In this document: positions 1-8,524 of the stretch, one piece after another
How positions within the stretch are numbered: position 1 is the stretch's first letter
Layout: every line of letters begins with the position of its first letter
Source of the DNA: Streptomyces halstedii
GTDB lineage: Bacteria > Actinomycetota > Actinomycetes > Streptomycetales > Streptomycetaceae
Assembly: GCA_000720535.1 (NCBI GenBank)
Contig: JOAZ01000006.1
Coordinates: 186,001 to 250,000 of the forward strand
DNA: 64,000 nt
Direction of reading: 5' to 3'
The notes under the pieces: generated by a model
The model's input: only the letters and a program-made list of their open reading frames with translations
Told to the model about the DNA's origin: nothing
Databases searched by the model: none
Program-made: the position numbers and the translations under genes

Positions 1-486
1 GGGCACCAGGCCGCCGCCGAACGCCAGATAGGCGCGGAGTCCGTGCAGCGCGGGCCCGGCCTCCAGCACCGCCCCGGCCGGTACGCGCACGGGCGCGCCC
101 CAGGCCGCCGGCCTCCCGTCCACGGTCACCCGGCACACCGCCCCGCCGACCACGGCGGTGACGGGGCGGGGACCGGTGACGCGGACCGCGCAGCCCGTGA
201 GGGTGGTCTCCAGCACGGCCGCGTCCGGGGGGTTGCCGACGAGCCGGTTGGCCAGGTCCCGGGCCGGGCCGTCCAGCGCCCCCGCGCGGGGCACGCCGAG
301 ATGCGCCCGGCCGGTCCGCCCCGCGTCCTGCACCGTCGTCAGCGCCCCGGCCCGTACGACCTCCAGCCGGGCACCGGCGGCCGCCACGTCCCCGCGCCCG
401 GCGGCACTCGCCTCCCCGCGCCCGGGGCCCGGGACCCGCGGCGCGTCCCGGGCGGTGCCCCGGGCCGTGCCGGCCCCCCGGGTCAT
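1..486 (-). CDS. pxpC: 5-oxoprolinase subunit PxpC (biotin-dependent carboxyltransferase/KipA family), 3' end cut off
   Basis: The frame begins at ATG 486 and runs off the left edge of the window, so the C-terminal part is missing. About 20-30 residues of low-complexity N-terminus precede the recognisable family start, which reads LEVVRAGALTTVQDAGRTG, followed by GVPRAGALDGPA. This is the KipA/PxpC (AHS2) family, a subunit of bacterial ATP-dependent 5-oxoprolinase that converts 5-oxoproline to glutamate. The ATG overlaps the pxpB stop as ATGA, so translation is probably coupled. Gene order pxpA-pxpB-pxpC is the usual one for this enzyme. The family is clear; only the missing end limits the call. 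Confidence 0.85.
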   Translation of the reverse strand, partial: MTRGAGTARGTARDAPRVPGPGRGEASAAGRGDVAAAGARLEVVRAGALTTVQDAGRTGRAHLGVPRAGALDGPARDLANRLVGNPPDAAVLETTLTGCAVRVTGPRPVTAVVGGAVCRVTVDGRPAAWGAPVRVPAGAVLEAGPALHGLRAYLAFGGGLVP

Positions 487-1127
487 CCGGCGCCCCCCGC
501 GACCACGAAGCGCACCCGGGACCCCGGACCGAGCAGCGCGGCCGGTTCACGTCCCGGGTCCCACAGGGCCTCCGGCTCCGGTGTCCGGCCGATGAGCTGC
601 CAGCCGCCGGGCGAGGGGCGCGGGTAGAGCCCGGTGTACGGCCCGGCGAGGGCCAGCGCACCGGCGGGCACCCGGGTGCGCGGTGTGGCCCGGCGCGGCA
701 CCCGCAGATGACCGGGCAGCCCCGTGAGATAGCCGAATCCGGGCGCGAACCCGCAGAACGCCACCCGGAACTCGGTCCGCGCGTGGATGCGCGGCACGTC
801 CGCGACGGGCACACCCCACGCCCCGGCGACCTCGGCGAGGTCCGGACCGTCGTAGACCACCGGTATCTCGACGGCCGCACCGCCGCCCTGCCGCAGGGGC
901 GGCACCTCCCAGGACGTCAGCCGCCGGGCGAGCGCGGCGGCCGCCCCGGGCTCGATCCCGTCCAGCAGCACGGTGGTGGCTCCCGGGACGATCTCGCGGA
1001 CGGCGGGCAGCGCGCCCCGTGAACGGCGGCGCAGCAGCTCCGCGTGGAAGGCCTCGGCCGCCTCCCCGCAGGACAGCTCGACCAGCAGGGCGTCCGGTCC
1101 GGCCGGGAGCACCCGTACCGCGCTCAC
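483..1127 (-). CDS. pxpB: 5-oxoprolinase subunit PxpB (KipI family)
   Basis: The protein has 214 residues and starts at GTG 1127, which overlaps the pxpA stop as GTGA. Family signatures are visible: a VLLDGIEPG-like N-terminal half, then HARTEFRVAFCGFAPGFGYL followed by LPRRATPRTRVPAGALALAG and PSPGGWQLIGRTP near the end. These are hallmarks of the AHS1/KipI family, the middle subunit of PxpABC. The length is normal. It lies between pxpA and pxpC with 4-base overlaps on both sides, so the three genes form a translationally coupled operon. In Bacillus, related proteins were first described as kinase inhibitors, but this context supports 5-oxoprolinase. Confidence 0.9.
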   Translation of the reverse strand: MSAVRVLPAGPDALLVELSCGEAAEAFHAELLRRRSRGALPAVREIVPGATTVLLDGIEPGAAAALARRLTSWEVPPLRQGGGAAVEIPVVYDGPDLAEVAGAWGVPVADVPRIHARTEFRVAFCGFAPGFGYLTGLPGHLRVPRRATPRTRVPAGALALAGPYTGLYPRPSPGGWQLIGRTPEPEALWDPGREPAALLGPGSRVRFVVAGGAG

Positions 1128-1873
1128 ACGAACGCCCGTACCGTCACGCCCGCGTCCTCCAGGGCGGTCCGGACGCGCCGGGCGAGCGCCGCCGCCCCGG
1201 GGGTGTCTCCGTGGACGCACAGCGACCTCGCGTCGACCGGTATCCGGCTGCCGTCCACTCCGGTCACGGCGCGCTCGACGGCCATGCCGACGCTCCGGCG
1301 TACGACTTCGTCCGCGTCGTGCACCACCGCGCCTTCCTCGCCCCGGGGGACGAGCGTGCCCCGGGGTGTGTAGGCGCGGTCGGCGAAGGCCTCCTCCACG
1401 GCGGTCAGTCCCGCCTCCCGGGCATGGGCGAGCAGCCGGGAGCCGGGCAGGCCCAGGACGGCGGGACGGCCCCCGGCGAGCAGCACCCCGGCGACGACTG
1501 CGGCCGCCTGCCCGTCGTCGTGGACGGTGCGGTTGTACAGCGCGCCGTGCGGTTTGACGTAGGTGACGGCGGAACCGGCCGCCTCGGCGAACACCCGGAG
1601 CGCGCCGATCTGGTAGGCGGTCTCGGCGGTGAGTTCGGCCGCCGGTACGTCCATGGCGCGGCGCCCGAATCCGGCCAGGTCCCGGTAGGAGACCTGTGCC
1701 CCGATCCGCACGCCCCGGGCCGCCGCCGCGTCGCAGACCCGCCGCATCACGGAGGCGTCTCCGGCATGGAAGCCGCAGGCCACGTTGGCGCTGGTGACAC
1801 AGGTCAGCAGCGCCTCGTCCTCGGTGAGGGTCCAGCGCCCGAACCCCTCCCCGAGATCGGCGTTGAGGTCCAT
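1124..1873 (-). CDS. pxpA: 5-oxoprolinase subunit PxpA (LamB/YcsF family)
   Basis: This is a 249-residue protein. The start is placed at ATG 1873 because family members begin MDLNADLGEGFGRW; an open frame continues upstream but without family resemblance. Further signatures are SANVACGFHAGDASVM, VKPHGALYN and the C-terminal SLCVHGDTPGA, which place it in the LamB/YcsF family of TIM-barrel-like deacetylase-fold proteins. With PxpB and PxpC it forms the cytosolic 5-oxoprolinase that recycles the damage product 5-oxoproline. It is the promoter-proximal gene of the operon. Confidence 0.92.
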   Translation of the reverse strand: MDLNADLGEGFGRWTLTEDEALLTCVTSANVACGFHAGDASVMRRVCDAAAARGVRIGAQVSYRDLAGFGRRAMDVPAAELTAETAYQIGALRVFAEAAGSAVTYVKPHGALYNRTVHDDGQAAAVVAGVLLAGGRPAVLGLPGSRLLAHAREAGLTAVEEAFADRAYTPRGTLVPRGEEGAVVHDADEVVRRSVGMAVERAVTGVDGSRIPVDARSLCVHGDTPGAAALARRVRTALEDAGVTVRAFV

Positions 1874-2045
1874 CGCGTACGGCGTGGCGGCGAGGGCCGC
1901 GCCGTGGTCCGCCCGGTACGCCGGGAGCGCCGCTTCTGTCACCGCCGCAACGTAACCACTGGTCGGCCCGCCCGACAAGGTCCCGGCACCGGCACCCGCC
2001 CGCCGGGATCCCCGGCACCGGCACCGGCCGCTCTACCCTCGCCCT

Positions 2046-2690
2046 ATGACCGACGCCTCCGCACTCCGCCGCCGCTGGCAGGACGCCCTCGTCGCCGTAC
2101 GGGGCACGGCCTCCGGGCCCGACCCTCTGCCGTACGCCGAGCACCTCCTGGAACGCTGGGGCGAGCCCCAGCGGCGCTACCACACCACGGCCCACCTCGC
2201 CCAGGTCCTGGACCACGTCGACACGCTGGCCGGTCACGCCGCCGACCCGGACGTGGTGCGCCTGGCCGTCTGGTTCCACGACGCGGTCTACCGCCCCGAC
2301 CGCTCCGAGAACGAGGAGCGCAGCGCCGCGCTGGCCGAACGGGCGCTGCCCGAGGCGGGGGTGCCCGACGCGGCGACGGCCGAGGTGGCCCGGCTGGTCC
2401 GGCTCACCGTCACCCACGACCCGGCGGACGGCGACCGGGACGGCGAGGTGCTGTGCGACGCGGACCTGGCGATCCTGGCGTCGGCCCCCAGGGAGTACGC
2501 GGCGTACGCGGCCCAGGTGCGCGAGGAGTACGGCTTCGTCCCGGACGACCTCTTCCGCGCGGGACGGGCCGATGTCCTGCGTCACCTGCTGGGGCTGCCA
2601 CGCCTGTTCCGTACGCCCCACGGGGCCGCCGTGTGGGAGCCGAGGGCCCGGCAGAACGTGACGACGGAACTGGAGCTGCTCACCGGCTGA
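2046..2690 (+). CDS. HD-domain phosphohydrolase-like protein
   Basis: The protein has 214 residues and begins at ATG 2046. A TACCCT hexamer a few bases upstream suggests a leaderless transcript. Metal-binding signatures of the HD superfamily are present: YHTTAHL at about residues 46-52, the HD pair in VWFHDAVY near residue 78, a later TVTHDP, and DADLAIL near residue 138. This combination is typical of small actinobacterial HD-domain proteins annotated as predicted metal-dependent phosphohydrolases. Substrate unknown. It reads divergently from the pxp operon and is followed 9 bases later by the MFS gene, with which it could be co-transcribed. Confidence 0.8.
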   Translation: MTDASALRRRWQDALVAVRGTASGPDPLPYAEHLLERWGEPQRRYHTTAHLAQVLDHVDTLAGHAADPDVVRLAVWFHDAVYRPDRSENEERSAALAERALPEAGVPDAATAEVARLVRLTVTHDPADGDRDGEVLCDADLAILASAPREYAAYAAQVREEYGFVPDDLFRAGRADVLRHLLGLPRLFRTPHGAAVWEPRARQNVTTELELLTG

Positions 2691-2699
2691 GACAGGGGA

Positions 2700-4022
2700 A
2701 TGGCGGGCACCGGGTCGCTGTTGCTGTGTGTCATGCCCGACTCTGCTTCCCGCCGCGCCCGTATGCCCCTGGCCGTGTACATCCTCGGCCTCTCGGTCTT
2801 CGCTCTCGGTACCAGTGAGTTCATGCTCTCCGGGCTGCTGCCGCCGATAGCCGACGACATGGACGTGTCGATACCGCAGGCCGGACTCCTGATATCCGCG
2901 TTCGCGATCGGCATGGTGGTGGGCGCCCCGCTGCTGGCCGTGGCCACCCTGCGGCTGCCTCGCCGTACGACGCTCATCGCCCTCATCTCGGTCTTCGGGG
3001 TGGGCCAGATCGCGGGTGCGCTGGCACCGACGTACGAGGTGCTGTTCGTCTCCCGGGTGGTGAGCGCGCTGGCCTGCGCGGGCTTCTGGGCGGTCGGGGC
3101 GGCGGTCGCCATCGCGATGGTCCCGGTGAACGCGCGGGCCAGGGCGATGGCCGTGATGATCGGCGGACTGTCGATCGCCAACGTGCTGGGGGTGCCGCTG
3201 GGCGCGTTCCTCGGTGAGCACTTCGGCTGGCGTTCGGCGTTCTGGGCGGTCGGCGCCGCCTCCGCGGTCGCCCTGGCCGGGGTCGTCACCCGGATCCCGC
3301 GCATCCCGCTGCCGGAGAAGAAGCCGCAGCTGAGGCGTGAGCTGGCGATCTACCGGGACCGGCAGGTGTGGCTGTCGATCGTCATCACGGCGCTCGCCGC
3401 GGGCGGGGTGTTCTGCGCGTTCAGCTATCTGGCACCGCTGCTGACGGACGTCGCGGGGTTCGGTTCGGGGTGGGTGCCCTGGGTGCTGGGGCTGTTCGGC
3501 CTGGGCGCCCTCATCGGCACGATGATCGGCGGCCGGGTCGCGGACGCGCACCTCTTCGGTGTGCTGCTGAGCGGTATCAGCGCGTCGACGGTCTTCCTGG
3601 TGGCACTGGCACTGTTCGCGTCCAGCCAGGTGGCGGTGGTGGTGCTGGCGTTCCTGCTGGGGCTGTCCGCGTTCTTCACCGCCCCGGCGCTCAACGCCCG
3701 GATGTTCAACGTGGCGGGCGCCGCCCCGACGCTGGCGGGCGCGACGACGACGGCCGCGTTCAACCTGGGCAACACCAGCGGCCCCTGGCTGGGCGGCGCG
3801 GTGATCGACGCGGACTTCGGCTTCCAGGCGACCGCGTGGGCGGGTGCGGCCATGCTGGTCGTCGGCCTGGCGGCCGTGGGGGTCTCGCTGCGGCTGGGCG
3901 GCGCCGGGACGCCGTCCCTGCGGGTGGCGGGCGCGAGCGCCGGTTCCGGGCCGCGAGCCACGGTCTCCCCGGCGTCCGTCACGGGGACGGCCTCAGTCAC
4001 GGGGACGGCGTCGTCGGAGTGA
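2700..4022 (+). CDS. MFS efflux transporter, Cmx/CmlR-like (DHA1) family
   Basis: This is a 12-helix major facilitator protein of up to 440 residues. The first helix reads VYILGLSVFALGTSEFMLSG, a signature of the DHA1 group containing the chloramphenicol exporters Cmx/CmlR and arabinose-efflux-like carriers. Helix 4-5 loops (FVSRVVSALACAGFWAVG) fit the same group. The start is uncertain: ATG 2700 has little ribosome-binding site, and ATG 2733 or 2763 would place the first helix nearer the N-terminus as usual. The tail after about residue 400 is low-complexity Ser/Gly/Thr. It overlaps the convergent DUF4031 gene by 26 bases. Drug specificity cannot be read from sequence. Confidence 0.82.
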   Translation: MAGTGSLLLCVMPDSASRRARMPLAVYILGLSVFALGTSEFMLSGLLPPIADDMDVSIPQAGLLISAFAIGMVVGAPLLAVATLRLPRRTTLIALISVFGVGQIAGALAPTYEVLFVSRVVSALACAGFWAVGAAVAIAMVPVNARARAMAVMIGGLSIANVLGVPLGAFLGEHFGWRSAFWAVGAASAVALAGVVTRIPRIPLPEKKPQLRRELAIYRDRQVWLSIVITALAAGGVFCAFSYLAPLLTDVAGFGSGWVPWVLGLFGLGALIGTMIGGRVADAHLFGVLLSGISASTVFLVALALFASSQVAVVVLAFLLGLSAFFTAPALNARMFNVAGAAPTLAGATTTAAFNLGNTSGPWLGGAVIDADFGFQATAWAGAAMLVVGLAAVGVSLRLGGAGTPSLRVAGASAGSGPRATVSPASVTGTASVTGTASSE

Positions 4023-4329
4023 GGGGCGTTTCCCGCGTGAGCGCCGTCGTCGTCTGCGCGGGCGGCGCCGGGCGGCCCTTCGGCCGCCGTAGCCCGGCGG
4101 CCGTGAGCCGGCGCACGATCTCCTTCGATCCGACCTCCCTCGCCCCGGCGCGCACCGCGTCGGCGTAGTGCCCCTCAGGGATGTCGTAGTGGTCGCGCTC
4201 GAAGGCGCGCGGCGGGCAGCCGATGGTGGCGGCGAAGGCGTGCAGCTCCTCGAACGACACGTCGCTGACCAGGTGAGACCAGAGGCGCCCGTGGCCCGGC
4301 CAGGTCGGTGGGTCGATGTAGAGAGTCAT
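3997..4329 (-). CDS. DUF4031 domain protein
   Basis: A 110-residue protein starting at ATG 4329, inside a 4-base ATGA overlap with the upstream small gene. It opens with MTLYIDPPTWPGHGRLWSHL and contains SFEELHAFAATIGCPPRAF and DHYDIPEGHYADAV, a pattern I recognise as the DUF4031 family of small actinobacterial and proteobacterial proteins of unknown function. The C-terminal 25 residues are proline- and threonine-rich and extend into the end of the convergent MFS gene. The conserved Asp, His and Trp residues could suggest metal binding or catalysis, but that is only inference. Confidence 0.75.
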   Translation of the reverse strand: MTLYIDPPTWPGHGRLWSHLVSDVSFEELHAFAATIGCPPRAFERDHYDIPEGHYADAVRAGAREVGSKEIVRRLTAAGLRRPKGRPAPPAQTTTALTRETPLTPTTPSP

Positions 4330-4691
4330 CGGCGCAGCACGCCGGCCAGCCCGCCCACGGGGGCGACGGACACCGCGGTCTCGGTGCAGACCCAGTGCGG
4401 GTCGGGGCCGAGCTCCGGTTCGACGTCGAGCGCGTGCGGTCCCTCCGTGCACACCGGGCAGAGCGGCCAGCGGCCGTAACGCTCCAGCAGGGCGTCCTGG
4501 ACGTCCTGCGCGATCAGGCCGGTGACGTAGGACACGCCCTCGGGCCACTGCTCCACCCACCACCGGCGATGGGTCACCGCGTCCTCGACCAGCGAGACGA
4601 TCTGGGCCTCGGCGACGTCGCCCGCGACGAGATCGGCCATCACCAGCGCGCGTGCGGTGTGCAGTGCTCGTTCCAGGGTGTTCAACTCCAT
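4326..4691 (-). CDS. Conserved small soluble protein, unknown function
   Basis: A 121-residue protein. The start is set at ATG 4691 (MELNTLERALHTARAL) because the open frame upstream is low-complexity and overlaps the divergent rpiR promoter. The N-terminal half is predicted helical; the C-terminal half holds PLCPVCTEGPHALDVEPELG and HWVCTE, i.e. a CxxC plus a later cysteine that could bind a metal. The layout suggests a small zinc-ribbon-like protein, which I cannot name. It overlaps the DUF4031 gene by four bases, so the two are likely translated together. Confidence 0.65.
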   Translation of the reverse strand: MELNTLERALHTARALVMADLVAGDVAEAQIVSLVEDAVTHRRWWVEQWPEGVSYVTGLIAQDVQDALLERYGRWPLCPVCTEGPHALDVEPELGPDPHWVCTETAVSVAPVGGLAGVLRR

Positions 4692-4784
4692 GCCTCCATT
4701 GTCCTCCTGCCTGTCTTCCCGCTCGCCCTCCCGGCCCGCGCCGGGTGGGCCGGAAGGGTTTTCCACAGGTCGGACCAAAGGGGG

Positions 4785-4817
4785 TTGACGGGACACGGGG
4801 TTGAAAATATCTTTCAA
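4785..4817 (+). promoter_or_regulatory. rpiR promoter with dyad operator over the -10
   Basis: TTGACG (4785-4790) and TATCTT (4808-4813), separated by 17 bp, form a good vegetative promoter. An inverted repeat TTGAAA-N5-TTTCAA (4801-4817) covers the -10. The GTG start lies only 7 bases beyond the -10, so the transcript would be leaderless. A second GAAA-G-TTTC motif lies at 4838-4846 just inside the gene. Autoregulation by the RpiR-family product is the simplest reading. Confidence 0.6.
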
Positions 4818-4819
4818 AC

Positions 4820-5737
4820 GTGACCAATGACGTGAAGGAAAGTTTCAGCGCCGATTCCCCGCCCGCGCCCGCCGCCCTCGCGGCCAAGGTGCGGACCCTC
4901 GCCCCGTCCATGACCCGCTCCATGCAGCGGGTGGCCGAAGCCGTCGCGGGGGACCCCGCGGGGTGCGCCGCCCTCACCGTCACCGGTCTCGCCGAGCTCA
5001 CCGGCACCAGCGAGGCCACCGTGGTCCGCACCGCCCGCCTCCTCGGCTACCCGGGCTACCGCGACCTGCGCCTGGCCCTGGCGGGGCTCGCCGCCCATCA
5101 GCAGTCGGGCCGGGCGCCCGCCGTCACCGCGGACATCGCGGTCGACGACCCGATCGCCGACGTCGTCGCCAAGCTCGCCTACGACGAGCAGCAGACCCTC
5201 GCGGACACGGCCGCCGGGCTCGACACCGTCCAGCTCGGCGCCGCCGTGTCGGCCGCCGCGACCGCCCGCCGTATCGACGTCTACGGCGTGGGCGCCTCCT
5301 CCCTCGTCGGCCAGGACCTCGCGCAGAAGCTCCTGCGGATCGGCCTGATAGCGCACGCCCACACGGACCCGCACCTCGCCGTGACGAACGCGGTGCAGCT
5401 GCGCTCGGGAGACGTGGCCATCGCCATCACCCACTCCGGCTCCACCGGTGACGTCATAGAGCCGCTGCGGGTCGCCTTCGACCGGGGCGCGACGACCATC
5501 GCGATCACCGGACGCCCGGACGGGCCGGTCACCCAGTACGCCGACCACATCCTGACCACCTCGACCGCCCGGGAGAGCGAGCTGCGGCCCGCGGCGATGT
5601 CCAGCCGGACGAGCCAACTGCTGGTCGTGGACTGCCTGTTCATAGGCGTCGCCCAGCGCACGTACGAGACGGCCGCGCCCGCATTGTCCGCCTCGTACGA
5701 GGCGCTGGCCCACCGCCACGCCCCCCGCAGCCGCTGA
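4820..5737 (+). CDS. MurR/RpiR-family transcriptional regulator
   Basis: A 305-residue regulator. The N-terminal HTH_6 domain (about residues 20-95) includes LTGTSEATVVRTARLLGYPG followed by YRDLRLAL, typical of RpiR proteins. A C-terminal SIS sugar-phosphate-binding domain (about residues 125-260) contains VYGVGASSLVGQDLAQKL and IAITHSGSTGDVIEPL. The start GTG 4820 sits immediately after a dyad that overlaps the promoter, fitting a self-regulated leaderless mRNA. The next genes are murQ and a PTS permease, so the likely effector is a MurNAc- or GlcNAc-related sugar phosphate and the likely role is control of that catabolic unit. Confidence 0.9.
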   Translation: MTNDVKESFSADSPPAPAALAAKVRTLAPSMTRSMQRVAEAVAGDPAGCAALTVTGLAELTGTSEATVVRTARLLGYPGYRDLRLALAGLAAHQQSGRAPAVTADIAVDDPIADVVAKLAYDEQQTLADTAAGLDTVQLGAAVSAAATARRIDVYGVGASSLVGQDLAQKLLRIGLIAHAHTDPHLAVTNAVQLRSGDVAIAITHSGSTGDVIEPLRVAFDRGATTIAITGRPDGPVTQYADHILTTSTARESELRPAAMSSRTSQLLVVDCLFIGVAQRTYETAAPALSASYEALAHRHAPRSR

Positions 5738-5825
5738 CGGCGCCCCGCCGACGCCGCCCCCGCGTACCCCGCACCCGCACCCGCACCCGCACGTGATGAT
5801 GAACGAGAAAGCAGAGCCGCCGTCC

Positions 5826-6788
5826 ATGACCTCCACCACCGACGCCGACGCCGCCACCCCCGACGGCTACGGCGCCCTGCGCGCCCAGCTCGCCACCCTG
5901 ACCACCGAGGCGTTCCGCCCCGAGCTGGCCGAGATCGACCAGCTCCCCACGGCCGAGATAGCCGCCATCATGAACGGCGAGGACAACACCGTCCCCGCCG
6001 CCGTCTCCCGGGTGCTCCCCCGGATCGCCGCCGCGATCGACGCCACCGCCGAGCGCATGGCGCGCGGCGGCCGGCTGATCTACGCGGGCGCCGGCACCGC
6101 GGGCCGCCTCGGGGTCCTCGACGCCAGCGAGTGCCCGCCCACCTTCAACACCGACCCGTCCGAGGTGATCGGCCTGATCGCGGGCGGCCCGTCCGCCATG
6201 ATCACCGCCGTCGAGGGCGCCGAGGACAGCAAGGAGCTGGCCGCCGCCGACCTGGACGGGCTGGGTCTGACCGCCGACGACACCGTGGTCGGGATCTCCG
6301 CCTCCGGCCGCACCCCGTACGCCGTGGGCGCCGTCGAGCACGCCCGCTCCCGGGGAGCGCTCACCCTCGGCCTCTCCTGCAACGCGGACTCCGCGCTCGG
6401 GGCGGCGGCCGAACACGGCCTGGAGGTCGTCGTCGGCCCCGAGCTGCTGACCGGCTCCACCCGGCTCAAGGCCGGTACGGCCCAGAAGCTCGTGCTCAAC
6501 ATGATCTCGACGATCACGATGATCCGGCTGGGCAAGACGTACGGGAACCTGATGGTGGACGTGCGCGCCTCCAACGAGAAGCTGCGCGCCCGCTCCCGCC
6601 GGATCGTCTCGCTCGCCACCGGCGCCACCGACCAGGAGATCGAGGCGGCGCTCGCCGCCACCGGCGGCGAGGTGAAGAACGCCGTCCTCACCATCCTGGG
6701 CGGCGTCGACGGGCCCACGGCCTCCCGCCTCCTCGCCGACTCGCACGGCCACCTCCGCGCCGCCCTCGCGGCCGTCCGCACCACCTGA
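5826..6788 (+). CDS. murQ: N-acetylmuramic acid 6-phosphate etherase
   Basis: This cytosolic enzyme cleaves the lactyl ether of MurNAc-6-phosphate, giving GlcNAc-6-phosphate and D-lactate in cell-wall recycling. The protein is 320 residues from ATG 5826 (MTSTTDAD); an upstream ATG at 5793 is possible but less likely. Signatures are the SIS-domain segment IYAGAGTAGRLGVLDASECP, then GISASGRTPYAVGA, and the MurQ-specific GSTRLKAGTAQKLVLNMIS. The C-terminal helical domain carries ATGGEVKNAVLTIL. It follows rpiR by 88 bp, a stretch with a short CCCGCA tandem repeat, and precedes the PTS EIIBC gene by 36 bp. Its product would feed NagA encoded at 27.7 kb. Confidence 0.93.
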   Translation: MTSTTDADAATPDGYGALRAQLATLTTEAFRPELAEIDQLPTAEIAAIMNGEDNTVPAAVSRVLPRIAAAIDATAERMARGGRLIYAGAGTAGRLGVLDASECPPTFNTDPSEVIGLIAGGPSAMITAVEGAEDSKELAAADLDGLGLTADDTVVGISASGRTPYAVGAVEHARSRGALTLGLSCNADSALGAAAEHGLEVVVGPELLTGSTRLKAGTAQKLVLNMISTITMIRLGKTYGNLMVDVRASNEKLRARSRRIVSLATGATDQEIEAALAATGGEVKNAVLTILGGVDGPTASRLLADSHGHLRAALAAVRTT

Positions 6789-6824
6789 CGCACCACTCCC
6801 CCGCACAGCAAGGCACGACGCACC

Positions 6825-8408
6825 ATGGCTACTGAAGACAAGAACCGCGCGACAGCCGCCGCGATCCTTCCGCTCGTCGGTGGCGCGGCGAACGTCAGCT
6901 CGATCGCCCACTGCATGACCCGGCTCCGGCTCGGACTGCACGACCGCTCCCTCGTCGACGACGAGGCCCTGAAGGCCGTCCCCGCCGTGATGGGCGTGGT
7001 CGAGGACGACACGTACCAGATCGTGCTCGGTCCGGGCACCGTCGCCCGGGTCACCCCCGAGTTCGAGCGCCTCGTCGAGGAAGGCCGGGACTCGGCCCCC
7101 GCCGAGCCGGCCTCCGGCACCCCCGCCCCGGTGTCGGCGGAGGAGCTGGCCGCCCAGGGCGCGGCCATCAGGGCACAGCGGAAGGCGAAGAACGCCACCC
7201 CGTTCAAGCTGTTCCTGCGCCGCGTCGCGAACATCTTCGTGCCGCTGATCCCCGCCCTGATCGGCTGCGGCATCATCGCGGGCCTCAACGGCCTGCTGGT
7301 GAACCTGGGCTGGCTGCCGTCCGTCACCCCCGCGCTCGCCGCGATGGCCTCCGGCTTCATGGCGCTGATCGCGGTCTTCGTCGGCTACAACACGGCGAAG
7401 GAGTTCGGCGGTACGCCGATCCTGGGCGGCGCGGTCGCGGCGATCATCGTCTTCCCGGGCGTCGCGAACATCGACGCCTTCGGCCAGACCCTCGCCCCGG
7501 GCCAGGGCGGTGTCCTCGGTGCCCTCGGCGCGGCCGTCCTCGCGGTGTACGTCGAGAAGTGGTGCCGCCGCTGGGTGCCGGAGGCCCTGGACGTCCTGGT
7601 CACCCCGACCCTCACCGTCCTGGTCTCGGGCCTCGTCACGATCTTCGGCCTGATGTTCGTGGCCGGTGAGGTCTCCTCCGCGATCGGCACGTTCGCGGAC
7701 TGGCTGCTGTCGACGGGCGGCGCGGGAGCGGGCTTCCTGCTCGGCGGCTTCTTCCTGCCGCTGGTGATGCTGGGCCTGCACCAGGCCCTCATCCCGATCC
7801 ACACGACGCTGATCGAGCAGCAGGGCTTCACGGTCCTGCTCCCGATCCTCGCGATGGCCGGGGCCGGCCAGGTCGGCGCGGCGGCCGCGGTCTATCTGCG
7901 CCTCCCCCGCAACGAGTCGATCCGCAAGACCATCAAGTCGGCCTTCCCCGCGGGCCTGCTGGGTGTCGGTGAGCCCCTGATCTACGGCGTCTCGCTCCCC
8001 CTGGGCCGTCCGTTCGTCACGGCCTGTGTGGGCGGCGCGTTCGGCGGCGGCTTCGTGGGCCTGTTCAACCAGCTCGGCGACTCGGTGGGTTCCACGGCCA
8101 TCGGCCCGTCCGGCTGGGCCCTGTTCCCGCTCCTGGACGGCAACCACGGCCTGGGCACGACGGTCGCGATCTACGCGGGCGGCCTGCTCGTGGGATACGT
8201 CGCCGGGTTCGCCGCCACGTACTTCTTCGGCTTCAGCACGTCGCTGCTGGAGGAGTTCAACGTCTCCCAGCAACCGGCCCCGGCCTCGGCCTCGGCCGAG
8301 CCCACGACCACGCCCACCGGCCACCCCGGGGCACCGGCGTCCGCCTCCGAGGACCGCGACTCGGGCGGCTCCGACGACCCCACGGCGAAGGAACCGGCGG
8401 GGGTCTGA
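6825..8408 (+). CDS. PTS transporter subunit EIIBC, probable MurNAc/amino-sugar type
   Basis: A 527-residue phosphotransferase permease. Residues 1-85 are an EIIB domain, with the phosphorylatable cysteine at about residue 30 in SIAHCMTRLRLGL. From about residue 125 a membrane EIIC domain of roughly ten segments begins (VPLIPALIGCGIIAGLNGLL), with GEPLIYGVSLPLGRPFV and DGNHGLGTT conserved EIIC loops. No EIIA domain is fused, so EIIA must come from elsewhere. The C-terminal 50 residues are Pro/Ala/Thr/Ser-rich and probably disordered. Directly behind murQ, the best guess is MurNAc uptake and phosphorylation (MurP-like); GlcNAc or another glucoside-type sugar is an alternative. Confidence 0.85.
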   Translation: MATEDKNRATAAAILPLVGGAANVSSIAHCMTRLRLGLHDRSLVDDEALKAVPAVMGVVEDDTYQIVLGPGTVARVTPEFERLVEEGRDSAPAEPASGTPAPVSAEELAAQGAAIRAQRKAKNATPFKLFLRRVANIFVPLIPALIGCGIIAGLNGLLVNLGWLPSVTPALAAMASGFMALIAVFVGYNTAKEFGGTPILGGAVAAIIVFPGVANIDAFGQTLAPGQGGVLGALGAAVLAVYVEKWCRRWVPEALDVLVTPTLTVLVSGLVTIFGLMFVAGEVSSAIGTFADWLLSTGGAGAGFLLGGFFLPLVMLGLHQALIPIHTTLIEQQGFTVLLPILAMAGAGQVGAAAAVYLRLPRNESIRKTIKSAFPAGLLGVGEPLIYGVSLPLGRPFVTACVGGAFGGGFVGLFNQLGDSVGSTAIGPSGWALFPLLDGNHGLGTTVAIYAGGLLVGYVAGFAATYFFGFSTSLLEEFNVSQQPAPASASAEPTTTPTGHPGAPASASEDRDSGGSDDPTAKEPAGV

Positions 8409-8524
8409 CGCCCGGCCGGGCACCCGCGCCGGAACCTGCGGCCGCGCGGCCATGAAAAGAATCCACGAGCGATCGGTGTATCGAATTAATCAAGGGGCAC
8501 CAGACGTGTCGGAGGTTGATAACT

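Noticed and set aside
483-3551. A very long minus-strand open frame across the pxp genes and the HD/MFS genes
   Set aside because: Only its end, from 1127 to 483, is PxpB. The rest is a shadow caused by high GC and reads as Arg/Gly/Pro-rich sequence opposite real genes.
5640-8453. 937-codon minus-strand frame opposite murQ and the PTS gene
   Set aside because: Low-complexity composition and full overlap with well-supported genes on the plus strand.
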